The translations under genes were made by a program, and so were the position numbers. From an uncultured Alloprevotella sp. (GTDB lineage: Bacteria > Bacteroidota > Bacteroidia > Bacteroidales > Bacteroidaceae), in assembly GCA_944322325.1 (NCBI GenBank), contig CALUOQ010000012.1, positions 1-64,000 on the forward strand: 64,000 nucleotides of DNA, written 5' to 3'. The number at the start of each line of letters is the position of its first letter. The stretch's first letter is position 1. The notes under the pieces are model-generated. The model did no database searches, was not told the DNA's origin, and was given only the letters and a program-made list of their open reading frames with translations. This document shows positions 17,495 through 26,226 of the stretch, in pieces.

Positions 17495-18847
17495 ATGTAT
17501 CATATCTTCCGTAATTTCCATAAGGCACTGCGCCGCGCGCGGCGCAGTGCCCTCCTGGCGTGTTTCGCCGTCGGCAGCTTCGCGCTGGCCGGCGCGGCCC
17601 ACGCCTCCGACGACTTCGAGCGCTGGTTCGAGCCCCGTACGTTGCGGGTCGACCTCGTGATGGCCGGCGACAGTGCCCGCCAGTCCATCTACCTTGACGA
17701 GCTGAGCCAACTGCCCTACTGGGCCGGCCGGCGGGAGCGTCTCGACAGCCTGTACCTGGCCGGAAACGGACGCATTACCTTGCGCGACGAAGCGTCGGGC
17801 CGGGTGATTTACCGGCATTCCTTCTCGACGCTCTTCCAAGAGTGGCAGGCCACCGTCGAGGCGACCCAGCGCGCCCGCTCGTTCGAGAACGTGTTCCTGC
17901 TGCCGTTCCCGAAACGCCCCGTGCAGCTCGAGGTGGAACTGAGCAACCTGCACCGCGACGTCACGGCGCGCTTCGCCTGCCGCGTCGACCCGGCGGACAT
18001 CCTTATCCGCCATGCGGGCACCGCCACGCCGCCCCACCGCTATCTGCATCGTGGCGGAAGCCCTGAGAAGTGCATCGACGTGGCCATCGTCGCCGAAGGT
18101 TATACGGCGGCCGAGGCCGACAGCTTCTACCGGCACGCCGCCGCGGCCACCGAGGCCCTCTTCGCGCACGAGCCCTTCGGACGTATGCGCGACCGTTTCA
18201 ACGTCGTGGCCGTGGCGCTACCTTCCGAGGAGAGCGGCGTCAGCCTGCCGGCCTCGCACCAGTGGCGCCGCACAGCCTTGGGCTCCCACTTCGACACGTT
18301 CTACTCCGACCGATATCTCACGACGCTTAGGCTGAAACGCCTGCACGACGCGCTGGGCGCCGTGCCCTACGAGCACATCATCATCCTGGCCAACACGGAG
18401 GAGTATGGCGGCGGAGGCATCTTCAACTCCTACACGCTGGCCGCCGCGCGCGACAAGTGGTTTCTCCCGGTCGTCGTCCATGAGTTCGGGCACAGCTTCG
18501 GCGGACTGGCCGACGAATATGCGTACGACGACGGCTACGTGGCTTACTACACGCCCGACGTCGAGCCGTGGGAGCGCAACATCACGACGCTGGCCCGCTT
18601 CGACCTGAAATGGAAGCACCTCGTCCCGGCCGGCACGCCCGTACCCACGCCCACCGACAAGTACGCCGAGGGCGACACGAAGCACGTCGGCGTGTTCGAA
18701 GGCGCCGGCTACCAGTCGAAAGGCGTCTACCGCGGCACGGTGGACTGCCGTATGCGCGTCAACACGGTCGAGGAGTTCTGTCCCGTCTGCCGCGAATCGC
18801 TCGAAGGCCTCATCCGTTTCTACACCGACCCCTCCGGCGAGCGTTGA
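17495..18847 (+). CDS. secreted M64-family metallopeptidase
   Basis: The 450-residue product has a signal-like N-terminus ending near AGAAHA (about residue 33-38), an N-terminal beta domain, and a zinc metallopeptidase domain with His329, Glu330 and His333 in VVHEFGHSFGGLADEY. The downstream acidic residue (Asp340 or Glu341) is the likely third ligand. This motif and the length match the M64 (IgA peptidase) family, which includes enzymes that cut IgA, although most gut homologues are uncharacterised. It directly follows the C1 peptidase gene. A perfect 42-bp palindrome marks the 3' end. Confidence 0.88.
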   Translation: MYHIFRNFHKALRRARRSALLACFAVGSFALAGAAHASDDFERWFEPRTLRVDLVMAGDSARQSIYLDELSQLPYWAGRRERLDSLYLAGNGRITLRDEASGRVIYRHSFSTLFQEWQATVEATQRARSFENVFLLPFPKRPVQLEVELSNLHRDVTARFACRVDPADILIRHAGTATPPHRYLHRGGSPEKCIDVAIVAEGYTAAEADSFYRHAAAATEALFAHEPFGRMRDRFNVVAVALPSEESGVSLPASHQWRRTALGSHFDTFYSDRYLTTLRLKRLHDALGAVPYEHIIILANTEEYGGGGIFNSYTLAAARDKWFLPVVVHEFGHSFGGLADEYAYDDGYVAYYTPDVEPWERNITTLARFDLKWKHLVPAGTPVPTPTDKYAEGDTKHVGVFEGAGYQSKGVYRGTVDCRMRVNTVEEFCPVCRESLEGLIRFYTDPSGER

Positions 18848-18861
18848 GACTACCCCACACC

Positions 18862-18903
18862 TACGCGCGAGGGCGGCAGGAATTCCTGCCGCCCTCGCGC
18901 GTA
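18862..18903. terminator. perfect 42-bp palindrome between convergent genes
   Basis: Bases 18862-18882 are the exact reverse complement of 18883-18903 (TACGCGCGAGGGCGGCAGGAA arm). It lies between the M64 gene (plus) and the GH36 gene (minus), with only 34 bases to the latter. It most likely terminates both, although flanking T runs are poor. Confidence 0.75.
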
Positions 18904-18937
18904 ATATATTATATAATGTGTATGTATTCGGGATGGC

Positions 18938-21130
18938 TCATTGCGCCGTCAGGCGTACGACGCGGCTGCGCATCTGCCCCGTGGTGAAGACACTGAGGCC
19001 CACCTTCATCAAGTAGTCGCCCGAATAGACTTTGCCGTTCGCCGAGAGCGAGGAGCGGGCGCCGGGCATGAGGTTCGTCTCTTCGACCTTGTAATTGCGG
19101 TCGGGGTCGAGGCCCTGTAGACGTACGTTTTCCATCTTCTCGGCATAGCGCGGGTGAATATCGTAGGCGAAGAGGACGGCCATCTTCCGGTCCTTGCTCA
19201 CATAGTTGACGGCCATGTGATTCGTCTCGTAGGGCGAGACGAGCCGGTACTGGTCACCGTCGAGCAGGGCGGGGCCGAAGCTCTTCCAGTTGCTTACCGC
19301 CTGCTGGCAGAAGGTGAGTTCGTCCTTGCTGAGTCCCTGCAAGCCCATGTCGAAACCGAGCTTGCACATCGAGGCGACGTCCGTGCGGAACTTGACGCTG
19401 GCTGCGCGGTTCCAGCTGGTGACATGGGCGCACATGGCCTTGGCCGGGAAGAACTGCGAGAAGCCCCACTGGATGTAGAGGCGCTCCACGGGGTCCGTAT
19501 TGTCGCTGCACCAGAACTCAGTAAAGTACTTCAGCGCCTCGTAGTCACAACGGCCGCCACCACCGGAGCAGAGCATCATCGTCACGTCGGGGTAGCGCTC
19601 GTCCACGCGCTGCAGCACGTTGTAGAGGCCGCGCACGTAGTCCACGTAGAGGTTCCCCTGTTTCTTACCGAGATAGGGCGAATAAATGTTGGTGATGGGG
19701 CTGTTACAATCCCACTTGAAGTAAACAATGTCCGGGTTCTCCGTCATGATTTTGTCTATCACGCCGAACACGAAGTCCTGCACTTCGGGGTTGCTGAGGT
19801 CGAGCACGAGCTGATTGCGGTAGTAGTAGAGATCGCGGTTGGGGTAATGGATAACCCAATCGGGGTGCTCCTCGAAAAGCTCGCTCTTCGGGTTCACCAT
19901 CTCCGGTTCGATCCAGATGCCGAACTCGACGCCGGCCTGCTTGGCCGCCGCGACGAGAGCAGGCACGCCGCCGGGCAGCTTGTCGCGCGTGGCTTCCCAG
20001 TCGCCCAGTCCGGCATTGTCGCCCGAGCGGGGGTACTTGTTGCCAAACCAGCCGTCGTCGAGCAGGAAGAGGTCGACGCCCAGATGCTTGGCCTCCTGCA
20101 TGAGTTCCGTCAGTCGCTGCTGGTCGAAATTGAAGCCGGTATTTTCCCAGTTGTTCAGCAGCGTCAGCCGGCCTCCCATACCGTCGCGGAGACTATACTT
20201 GCGGGCCCAGTCGTGCAGGTTGCGGCTTCCCTCGCCCGTACCGCCCTGACTGAGCGTAAAGATGAACTCGGGCGTGGTGAAAACGTCACCCCGCTCCAGC
20301 GCGTAGGCCGAGGCGTCGGGATTGATGGCGGGGATGACGCGCAGATTGCCGAGGTTGTCCACCTCAAAGGTGAAGCGGAAATTGCCGGTCCAGCCGAGGG
20401 TGCCCATGAGCACCTCGCCGCGATTTTCCTCCACCGGACTGCCGAGCCCTACCTCAAAGAAAGGCGACACCTTCATGGCGGCGCGCGTGCCCAGCTTCGT
20501 GTCCACGACTTTTTTGCCGTACCGCAGACGCTGCGAGCTCATCTGCACTTCTTTCGCCCAGTCACCGCTGAACTCCGTGAGGTAGTAAGCGGGACGGTCG
20601 AAATAGAGCAGGGTCGAAGCGTAAGCCGTCAGCGTGACGCTACCCTTCTCGTCGTGCGTGATGTCGCTCCACGTTTTGATGACGTCCTCGTCTTCGTAGG
20701 CCGTGTAGTGCAGGGTGACGGTCAGGGGGTACTTGTCGTCGCGCAGCACGATGTCCGTCTGCGTGCCGCCGTCGACAGGCTTCGACGTCGAGGAGACGTA
20801 ATAAAGGTAAGTGGAGGGATTGCCGTCGCTGTGGGTGACGGCGATAGCCGGGTCGAAGTGGCTCTCGTTGCCCCCGCCGGCGCAGACCTCCCACTGGTTC
20901 TCCGTGGAACCTCCGCCCGCGCCCACATGGGCGTTACGGGCCACGAGGGCCACGTCGGCGTCGTGACGCAGTTTCTCGCCGTAGTAGGCTTGATAGAGGC
21001 GCCCGGTGCGCCCCACGCTGAGCACCAAGTCGGTGGCGTCGGTCGAAATGCGGATAATCTCGGGTTCGGCCGCAGCGACTGCCGTCGCTGCGCCACAGGC
21101 CAGCAAGGTGGCCATCAGGATTGATTTCAT
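18938..21130 (-). CDS. secreted GH36 alpha-galactosidase
   Basis: The 730-residue product has a signal peptide (about 1-20, ending VAAA) and the GH36 layout: an N-terminal beta-supersandwich, a (beta/alpha)8 barrel with WENTGFNFD and LFLLDDGWFG, and a C-terminal beta domain. The nucleophile is Asp474 in YFKWDCN and the acid/base is Asp543 in WCSDNTDP, 69 residues apart as in the tetrameric Geobacillus-type enzymes. It removes terminal alpha-galactose; raffinose-type plant sugars and B-antigen type host glycans are both possible substrates. An in-frame start at 21184 would add residues before the signal peptide, so ATG 21130 is used. It stands alone with its own -7 box. Confidence 0.93.
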   Translation of the reverse strand: MKSILMATLLACGAATAVAAAEPEIIRISTDATDLVLSVGRTGRLYQAYYGEKLRHDADVALVARNAHVGAGGGSTENQWEVCAGGGNESHFDPAIAVTHSDGNPSTYLYYVSSTSKPVDGGTQTDIVLRDDKYPLTVTLHYTAYEDEDVIKTWSDITHDEKGSVTLTAYASTLLYFDRPAYYLTEFSGDWAKEVQMSSQRLRYGKKVVDTKLGTRAAMKVSPFFEVGLGSPVEENRGEVLMGTLGWTGNFRFTFEVDNLGNLRVIPAINPDASAYALERGDVFTTPEFIFTLSQGGTGEGSRNLHDWARKYSLRDGMGGRLTLLNNWENTGFNFDQQRLTELMQEAKHLGVDLFLLDDGWFGNKYPRSGDNAGLGDWEATRDKLPGGVPALVAAAKQAGVEFGIWIEPEMVNPKSELFEEHPDWVIHYPNRDLYYYRNQLVLDLSNPEVQDFVFGVIDKIMTENPDIVYFKWDCNSPITNIYSPYLGKKQGNLYVDYVRGLYNVLQRVDERYPDVTMMLCSGGGGRCDYEALKYFTEFWCSDNTDPVERLYIQWGFSQFFPAKAMCAHVTSWNRAASVKFRTDVASMCKLGFDMGLQGLSKDELTFCQQAVSNWKSFGPALLDGDQYRLVSPYETNHMAVNYVSKDRKMAVLFAYDIHPRYAEKMENVRLQGLDPDRNYKVEETNLMPGARSSLSANGKVYSGDYLMKVGLSVFTTGQMRSRVVRLTAQ

Positions 21131-21212
21131 GGACTGTGTTTGGGTTGTTTTGAGTGATGCGACGTGCCAAGGCTGTTGCGGCACGCGCCATGTGTGCCCG
21201 CGCGTCGGCGGA

Positions 21213-21220
21213 CAAAGTTA
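21213..21220 (-). promoter_or_regulatory. -7 box for the GH36 gene
   Basis: TAACTTTG on the minus strand, 83 bases before ATG 21130. Confidence 0.6.
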
Positions 21221-21385
21221 GAAATAAAATGGAGATGTCGGGCGATTTTTCGTGCAGTTTGGTCGATTTTTTTTGACTGGCGGTCGGCACGCACGACGTC
21301 CGTCCCCGCCCTACGGATACAAGCGCGCCGCCCACGGCCGCCGGCTGTACCGGGGCCTTGGGCGGCGCTGTGCGTCGGCACGGGG

Positions 21386-21547
21386 TCAATGGACAGTCGT
21401 GTCACTGAACAGGGCGGAAGCCCTCGCGGGGTTGTCGTACGTGTCGAAACGTTGTTCGCTGTCGGCGGACTGCTCGGAGAGCATCTCGCAGTTTTCGCCC
21501 AGGCTCAAGGCAATGGCCAGGCGCATGTAAGAGTTGTTCGTTGTCAT
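21386..21547 (-). CDS. possible small protein of unknown function (53 aa)
   Basis: A 53-codon frame from ATG 21547 to TGA at 21386 encodes MTTNNSYMRLAIALSLGENC and ends FSDTTVH. The composition is protein-like, with an amphipathic helix after residue 7, and the bases before the ATG are A-rich as usual for Bacteroidota start sites. No -7 box is evident upstream. I do not recognise it. The rest of 21221-21767 shows no other gene. Confidence 0.4.
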   Translation of the reverse strand: MTTNNSYMRLAIALSLGENCEMLSEQSADSEQRFDTYDNPARASALFSDTTVH

Positions 21548-21767
21548 GATTCCACTTTTAATTTTACGTTGGTAACTGATGGTTTGACGCCGCGCGGCGG
21601 GCGGAGTTTAAGGCCCAGCGCGCGTTTTAAGGCAGTTTAGCGGGCGAAAACTTTTCTTAGTTCCCCGGTTTTTCCGCCCTCCGATGGGCGACAATCCGTC
21701 TGCCCACAGGGCTTGCAGCCTGCTCCGTCAAGGATCCGACGCCCCGCCCGCGTCGACACCCGTAGTG

Positions 21768-22016
21768 TTAAGAAAAGCGAACGTAGTCCCCGTTTTTTCT
21801 ATCGCTGCGACAGGAAAAACTATCGTAGTACTTGTTTTTCCCGGCGCGGCACTTGTTGTCGCCCACGGGGCAATAGGACCAATGGAGGTAACGAGGCTAA
21901 TGAGCGGAACGGCACTTGCCGCTTTTTTCGCCGGAGGACGAAAAAATTCCGGGCTCGGGCTTGGCGGGCTCGCGGCGATTGTCTACTTTTGCAGTGTACT
22001 ATTAAAGTATAACACT
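21768..22016 (+). repeat. interspersed palindromic repeat, copy B
   Basis: Colinear with copy A: GTGTTAAGAAAAGCGAACG, the near-palindrome CTATCGCTGCGACAG (21799-21813), one CTATCGTAGTACTTGTTTTT unit, GGCGCGGCACTTG, a CGCCGGAGGACGAAAAAA block, then CTACTTTTGC and GTACTATTAAAG, ending TAACACT. AGTGTTA at the start is inverted as TAACACT at the end. It sits directly upstream of the ABC/GntR operon. Confidence 0.7.
21984..21991 (+). promoter_or_regulatory. -7 box inside repeat copy B, serving the ABC/GntR operon
   Basis: TACTTTTG fits TAnnTTTG, 40 bases before ATG 22032. Confidence 0.6.
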
Positions 22017-22031
22017 GCATTCGTTACGGTC

Positions 22032-22874
22032 ATGATACAGATCGACCATCTCAGCTTTGCCTACGGCGGGCGCCGCCCGGCGGTGTTCAGCGACTTCGCG
22101 CTGACGCTCGAGAGCGGCGGCATATACGGCCTGCTCGGTAAGAACGGTACGGGCAAATCGACGCTGCTCTACCTCATCGCGGGACTGCTGCGGCCCGGCC
22201 GGGGAAGCGTCCGCTTCCTCGGGCAGGAGACGCGCTCACGCCGGCCGGAGCTGCTCGAGGAGCTCTACCTGCTTCCCGAGGAGTTCACGCTGCCCCCGGT
22301 GTCGCTGCGTCGCTACGCCGCGCTCAACGCTCCGTTCTACCCGCGCTTCAGCGCCGGGCTGTTTGCCCAATGCCTGCGCGACTTCGACCTCGCGCCGACC
22401 GACAACCTCGCCGAGCTGTCCATGGGCCAGCGCAAGAAGGCCATCGTCAGCTTCGCACTGGCCACGAACACGCGCCTGCTGCTGATGGACGAACCGACGA
22501 ACGGACTCGACATCCCCTCGAAGAGCCAGTTCCGCCGCGTCGTGGCGCGCAGTATGACGGAGGGACGGACGCTCGTCGTCTCGACCCACCAGGTGCACGA
22601 CGTCGAGGCGCTCATCGACCGCGTCGTCATGCTCGACGGCGGCCGCCTGCTGCTCGACCGCAGCGTGGCCGACATCTGCGCCCGCCTCTGCTTCGAGGAG
22701 CGCCCCGCGGGCAGCCCCGTGGACGACGCCCTCTACGTGCAACCCACGGTTCACGGCAACGCCGTCGTGCGGCGCAACGACGACGGCCGCGACACGCCCC
22801 TCGACCTCGAACTCCTCTTCGGTGCCCTGCTCGAACGCCCTGACCTGTGGGAGCAAGCCACCGACAAACGCTAA
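22032..22874 (+). CDS. ABC transporter ATP-binding protein
   Basis: The 280-residue cytoplasmic ATPase has Walker A (GLLGKNGTGKST), a variant signature (ELSMGQRKK), Walker B (LLLMDEPTNGLD) and the H-loop His (STHQ), in the order of exporter-type ATPases such as the YtrB group. Its likely partner is the membrane protein encoded 12 bases downstream. ATG 22032 is chosen because the upstream open frame runs through repeat copy B and its promoter. The GntR regulator two genes on probably controls this unit. The exported substrate is unknown. Confidence 0.88.
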   Translation: MIQIDHLSFAYGGRRPAVFSDFALTLESGGIYGLLGKNGTGKSTLLYLIAGLLRPGRGSVRFLGQETRSRRPELLEELYLLPEEFTLPPVSLRRYAALNAPFYPRFSAGLFAQCLRDFDLAPTDNLAELSMGQRKKAIVSFALATNTRLLLMDEPTNGLDIPSKSQFRRVVARSMTEGRTLVVSTHQVHDVEALIDRVVMLDGGRLLLDRSVADICARLCFEERPAGSPVDDALYVQPTVHGNAVVRRNDDGRDTPLDLELLFGALLERPDLWEQATDKR

Positions 22875-22886
22875 AACCTCCGCGCT

Positions 22887-23774
22887 ATGAAATGTTTCCA
22901 CCTTCGCCGCTTCGGCCTCGTGCTGCGCCTCGACCTCCTGTCGGGCTGGAAGCGCAACCTGCGCTACGTGGCGTCGCTCTACGCCGGCTGCCTGGCCATC
23001 GAGTTCGCCAACTTCTATGGCCCGTCGCGCAACGGCTTGTCCGAACATTACCTGCGCCTCGGCGAGCGAGCCTGCCCGGGCCAGCCCGACGCTGCCCTCG
23101 CCGCAGCCGAAAGGGGACTGCTGGCCGACAACGCCCCGGCCTTCGTCGCCTTCCTCGGCTTCGTGCTGACGCTCGCGGCGAGCGCCGCCTTCGAGAACCT
23201 GCGCACCAAAGGCGGCCGTACGGCCTACCTGACGCTCCCGGCGACCAACACGGAGAAGTACCTGTCGCGCCTGCTCTGGGCGACGGTGGGCGCCGTGATC
23301 GCTTTCTGGATAGCTTTTGTCGCGGCGGACGTCACGCGCATGGCGCTCTTCCCCATCCTCGGCCACGGCTACGGCTCCACCGTGCCCTACGTCTTCCACG
23401 AGCTGACGCACTTCTTCTCGCCCGACGGCTACCTCAATTTCCACATGCCCGACGCGACGGAATACTTGCTCGGCGTCGCCTTCCTCGCCGAACTGCTCCT
23501 GCTCTTCCACGCCGTCTATCTGCTCTGCGGCACGCTGCTGCGGCGCCACCCCTACCTGCTGACGACGCTGGGCCTCATTGCGCTGGGCGCGCTGACCGTC
23601 GTCCTGATTGACCTCTACGCACAGCGGCTGGAGCGCATCCCCGCCTTCGACCCCATCACCCTGCTCGCCGTCATAGACGGCGTGCTGTTCGCGGCCATCG
23701 TGGCCTGCTACGCGCTGAGCTACCGCAGCTTCTGCCGCATACAGGTCGTCAGGCATAAATGGAGACGCCGATGA
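22887..23774 (+). CDS. multi-spanning membrane protein, probable ABC permease partner
   Basis: The 295-residue protein has about six hydrophobic segments (roughly residues 28-45, 85-105, 125-150, 190-212, 220-250 and 260-280) and a soluble loop containing ENLRTKGGRTAYLTLPATNTEKYLSR-like sequence. That loop resembles ABC-2 type permeases, where it is followed by a membrane helix. Its position between an ABC ATPase and a GntR regulator supports a permease role. The stop overlaps the next start as ATGA at 23771. I do not recognise the exact family. Confidence 0.75.
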   Translation: MKCFHLRRFGLVLRLDLLSGWKRNLRYVASLYAGCLAIEFANFYGPSRNGLSEHYLRLGERACPGQPDAALAAAERGLLADNAPAFVAFLGFVLTLAASAAFENLRTKGGRTAYLTLPATNTEKYLSRLLWATVGAVIAFWIAFVAADVTRMALFPILGHGYGSTVPYVFHELTHFFSPDGYLNFHMPDATEYLLGVAFLAELLLLFHAVYLLCGTLLRRHPYLLTTLGLIALGALTVVLIDLYAQRLERIPAFDPITLLAVIDGVLFAAIVACYALSYRSFCRIQVVRHKWRRR

Positions 23775-24160
23775 CGTTCAAGGAGGGACAGCCCATCTAC
23801 GTGCAGATCGCCGAGCGCCTGTGCGACGAGGTGCTGTCCGGTACCTACGGCGCCGGGCAGCGCGTCCCGAGCGTACGGGAATACAGCGTGCTCCTTGAGG
23901 TCAACGTGAACACCACGGTGAAAGCCTACGACTACCTGGCTCAGCGTGGCGTCATCTACAACCGCCGGGGCATGGGCTACTACGTGGCCGACGACGCGGC
24001 CACCCGTATCCGCGACGAGCGGCGACGTGCCTTCGTCGGCGAGGAGCTGCCGGAACTCTTCCGTCGCATGGCGCTGCTCGGCATCAGTCCCGACGAAGTG
24101 CTGGATTACTGGAAAAAATGGTCGGCCGGCCGACCCGGCGCTCCCCCGGAGCCCCGCTGA
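23771..24160 (+). CDS. GntR-family transcriptional regulator, YtrA-like
   Basis: The 129-residue protein has the winged-helix GntR domain (MTFKEGQPIYVQIAERL, then GQRVPSVREYSVLLEVNVNT) and only a short C-terminal helical part, as in the YtrA subgroup that represses ABC transporter operons. ATG 23771 overlaps the preceding stop (ATGA) and matches the usual N-terminus; another ATG lies at 23759. It sits between two ABC systems with only 44 bases to the next gene and no -7 box there, so it may govern both. The effector is unknown. Confidence 0.9.
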   Translation: MTFKEGQPIYVQIAERLCDEVLSGTYGAGQRVPSVREYSVLLEVNVNTTVKAYDYLAQRGVIYNRRGMGYYVADDAATRIRDERRRAFVGEELPELFRRMALLGISPDEVLDYWKKWSAGRPGAPPEPR

Positions 24161-24204
24161 CGCGCTCGGGCCTTCCCCGTCAAACGAACTAAGACTCAGA
24201 CTTT

Positions 24205-24927
24205 ATGTCCCTTATCCACCTCGAAAATATCGAAAAGACCTACCATGCCGGCGCACCGCTGCACGTGCTCAAGGGCATCTCCCTGGACATTGAACGCGGC
24301 GAATTCGTCGCCATCATGGGCGCCTCGGGCTCGGGCAAAAGCACCCTGCTCAACATCCTCGGCATCCTCGACACGTACGACAGCGGCGAGTACTGGCTCA
24401 ACGGCACCCTCATCAAGCACCTCAGCGAGAACCGCGCCGCGGACTACCGCAACCGCATGATTGGCTTCATCTTTCAGTCCTTCAACCTGATTCCGTTCAA
24501 AAACGCACTGGAGAACGTGGCCCTGCCGCTGTTCTACCAAGGCGTGGGACGCCGGCGGCGCAACGCCTTGGCCATGGAATACCTCGAACGGCTGGGTCTG
24601 AAGGAATGGGCGCACCACCTGCCCAGCGAACTTTCGGGCGGACAGAAACAGCGCGTAGCCATCGCCCGCGCCATCATTACGCAGCCGCAAATCATCCTGG
24701 CCGACGAACCCACGGGCGCACTGGACAGCCAGACGTCCGCCGAGGTGATGGACCTGCTCCGCCAGCTCAACGACGCGGGCATGACGGTGGTCGTCGTCAC
24801 GCACGAGAGCGGCGTGGCCTACCGCACCCATAAAATCGTACACATCAGCGACGGCGTCATCGGACGCATCGAAACGAACCTCGACCCCGCCGCCACGCCC
24901 TTCGGCGAAGGCGGCCTCATGAAGTAA
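24205..24927 (+). CDS. MacB/LolD-type ABC ATPase
   Basis: The 240-residue ATPase shows Walker A (GASGSGKST), Q-loop ([10 protein letters not shown]), signature (LSGGQKQR), Walker B ([13 protein letters not shown]) and H-loop (VVTHE). This is the MacB/LolD/FtsE type that powers mechanotransmission by FtsX-fold permeases. Two such permeases, a membrane fusion protein and a TolC-like channel follow, so it is the motor of a tripartite exporter. The gap to the next gene is 5 bases. Confidence 0.93.
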   Translation: MSLIHLENIEKTYHAGAPLHVLKGISLDIERGEFVAIMGASGSGKSTLLNILGILDTYDSGEYWLNGTLIKHLSENRAADYRNRMIGFIFQSFNLIPFKNALENVALPLFYQGVGRRRRNALAMEYLERLGLKEWAHHLPSELSGGQKQRVAIARAIITQPQIILADEPTGALDSQTSAEVMDLLRQLNDAGMTVVVVTHESGVAYRTHKIVHISDGVIGRIETNLDPAATPFGEGGLMK

Positions 24928-24932
24928 CGCCT

Positions 24933-26189
24933 ATGTGGGACAGTATGCAAGAGATATTCGCCAACCTAAGGCGCAACAAGTTGCGCACGGCACTGACGGG
25001 CCTGTCCGTCTCGGTGGGCATCTTCCTGCTCATCGTGCTGCTCGGAGCGGGCAACGGACTGATACACGCCTTCGAACACAACGCCGGCAACATGGCCCTC
25101 GACGTCGTGCGCCTCTGGCCGGGCTTCATGTCGAAGCCCTACGACGGACTGGGACAGGGGCACACCGTCCGTTTCGACAACCGCGACCTGCGTCTGACCT
25201 CCGCGGGCTTCCCGGGACGCGTACTGCGCTCGACGGGCGAACTGTCGCAAAGTAGCGTCCGCGTAACGGCGGGCAGCGAGAACGCCACCGGCGAACTGCG
25301 CGGCGTGTTCGCCGACTACGCCGACATGAACAAAGTCGTCGTCACCGACGGACGCTTTGTCAGTCCGCTCGACCTCAGCGAGCGGCGCAAGGTGATGGTC
25401 GTCGGGCGCAAGACGGCGGCGGACCTCTTCGGCGATGCCCGGCGCGCAGTGGGCCGGCTCGTCGTGGCGGACAGCACAGTGTTCCGCATCGTGGGCGTCT
25501 ACGCCGACCGCGGACAGATGGGCAGTATGACGGCCTACGTTCCCTTTACCACCCTGCAACTCATCTATAACAAGGGTGTCAACGTGGAGAGTATCCTGAT
25601 GCGCACCCGCGGCGTCGACACCGAGGAAGCCGACGAAACGTTTCGCGCTGACCTCCGCCGTTCGATGGGAGCCCTCCACCGTTTTGCCCCCGACGACGAG
25701 AGCGCCATCTGGATCTACAACTCGACCACCGGAGCCAAGGAGAGCGCCAAGGCCATGGGCGTCCTGCGCACCGCGCTCTGGCTCGTGGGACTCCTGACGC
25801 TCCTCAGTGGCGTCGTGGGCATCTCCAACATCATGCTCATCACCGTCAAGGAACGCACGCACGAGTTCGGCATCCGCAAGGCGCTCGGTGCGCGGCCCTG
25901 GAGCATTCTTCGCTCCGTCCTGCTGGAGAGCGTGATTATCACGGCGCTGTTCGGCTACGTCGGACTGGTGCTCGGCGTCGTCGCCACGGAGTACATGAAC
26001 GTCGTGGCCGGGCAGCAGACCGTCACGGTGGCCGACCTCGAGATGCCCGTGTTCCTCGACCCGACGGTCGACCTCGGCGTGGCGCTACGCGCCCTGGCGG
26101 TGCTGATTGTGGCGGGACTGCTGGCGGGATTCGTCCCGGCGCGCAAGGCGGTCCGCGTGAAGCCTATCGAGGCCCTGCGGGCGTCGTAG
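24933..26189 (+). CDS. MacB-like FtsX-fold ABC permease (first of two)
   Basis: The 418-residue protein has one N-terminal membrane helix (about 20-42), a large periplasmic MacB-type core domain (about 45-265) and three C-terminal helices, the first beginning near LWLVGLLTLLSGVVGISNIM and followed by the conserved VKERTHEFGIRKALGARPW coupling segment. It belongs with the upstream ATPase and the second permease at 26227. The two permeases differ in sequence and probably form a heterodimer. Confidence 0.92.
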   Translation: MWDSMQEIFANLRRNKLRTALTGLSVSVGIFLLIVLLGAGNGLIHAFEHNAGNMALDVVRLWPGFMSKPYDGLGQGHTVRFDNRDLRLTSAGFPGRVLRSTGELSQSSVRVTAGSENATGELRGVFADYADMNKVVVTDGRFVSPLDLSERRKVMVVGRKTAADLFGDARRAVGRLVVADSTVFRIVGVYADRGQMGSMTAYVPFTTLQLIYNKGVNVESILMRTRGVDTEEADETFRADLRRSMGALHRFAPDDESAIWIYNSTTGAKESAKAMGVLRTALWLVGLLTLLSGVVGISNIMLITVKERTHEFGIRKALGARPWSILRSVLLESVIITALFGYVGLVLGVVATEYMNVVAGQQTVTVADLEMPVFLDPTVDLGVALRALAVLIVAGLLAGFVPARKAVRVKPIEALRAS

Positions 26190-26226
26190 CCGAAGACCTA
26201 TATAATAATGAGAAATCCGACAACCG

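Noticed and set aside
3858-21130. Classical polysaccharide utilisation locus
   Set aside because: No SusC/SusD pair, hybrid two-component system or ECF sigma/anti-sigma genes lie in or beside the region.
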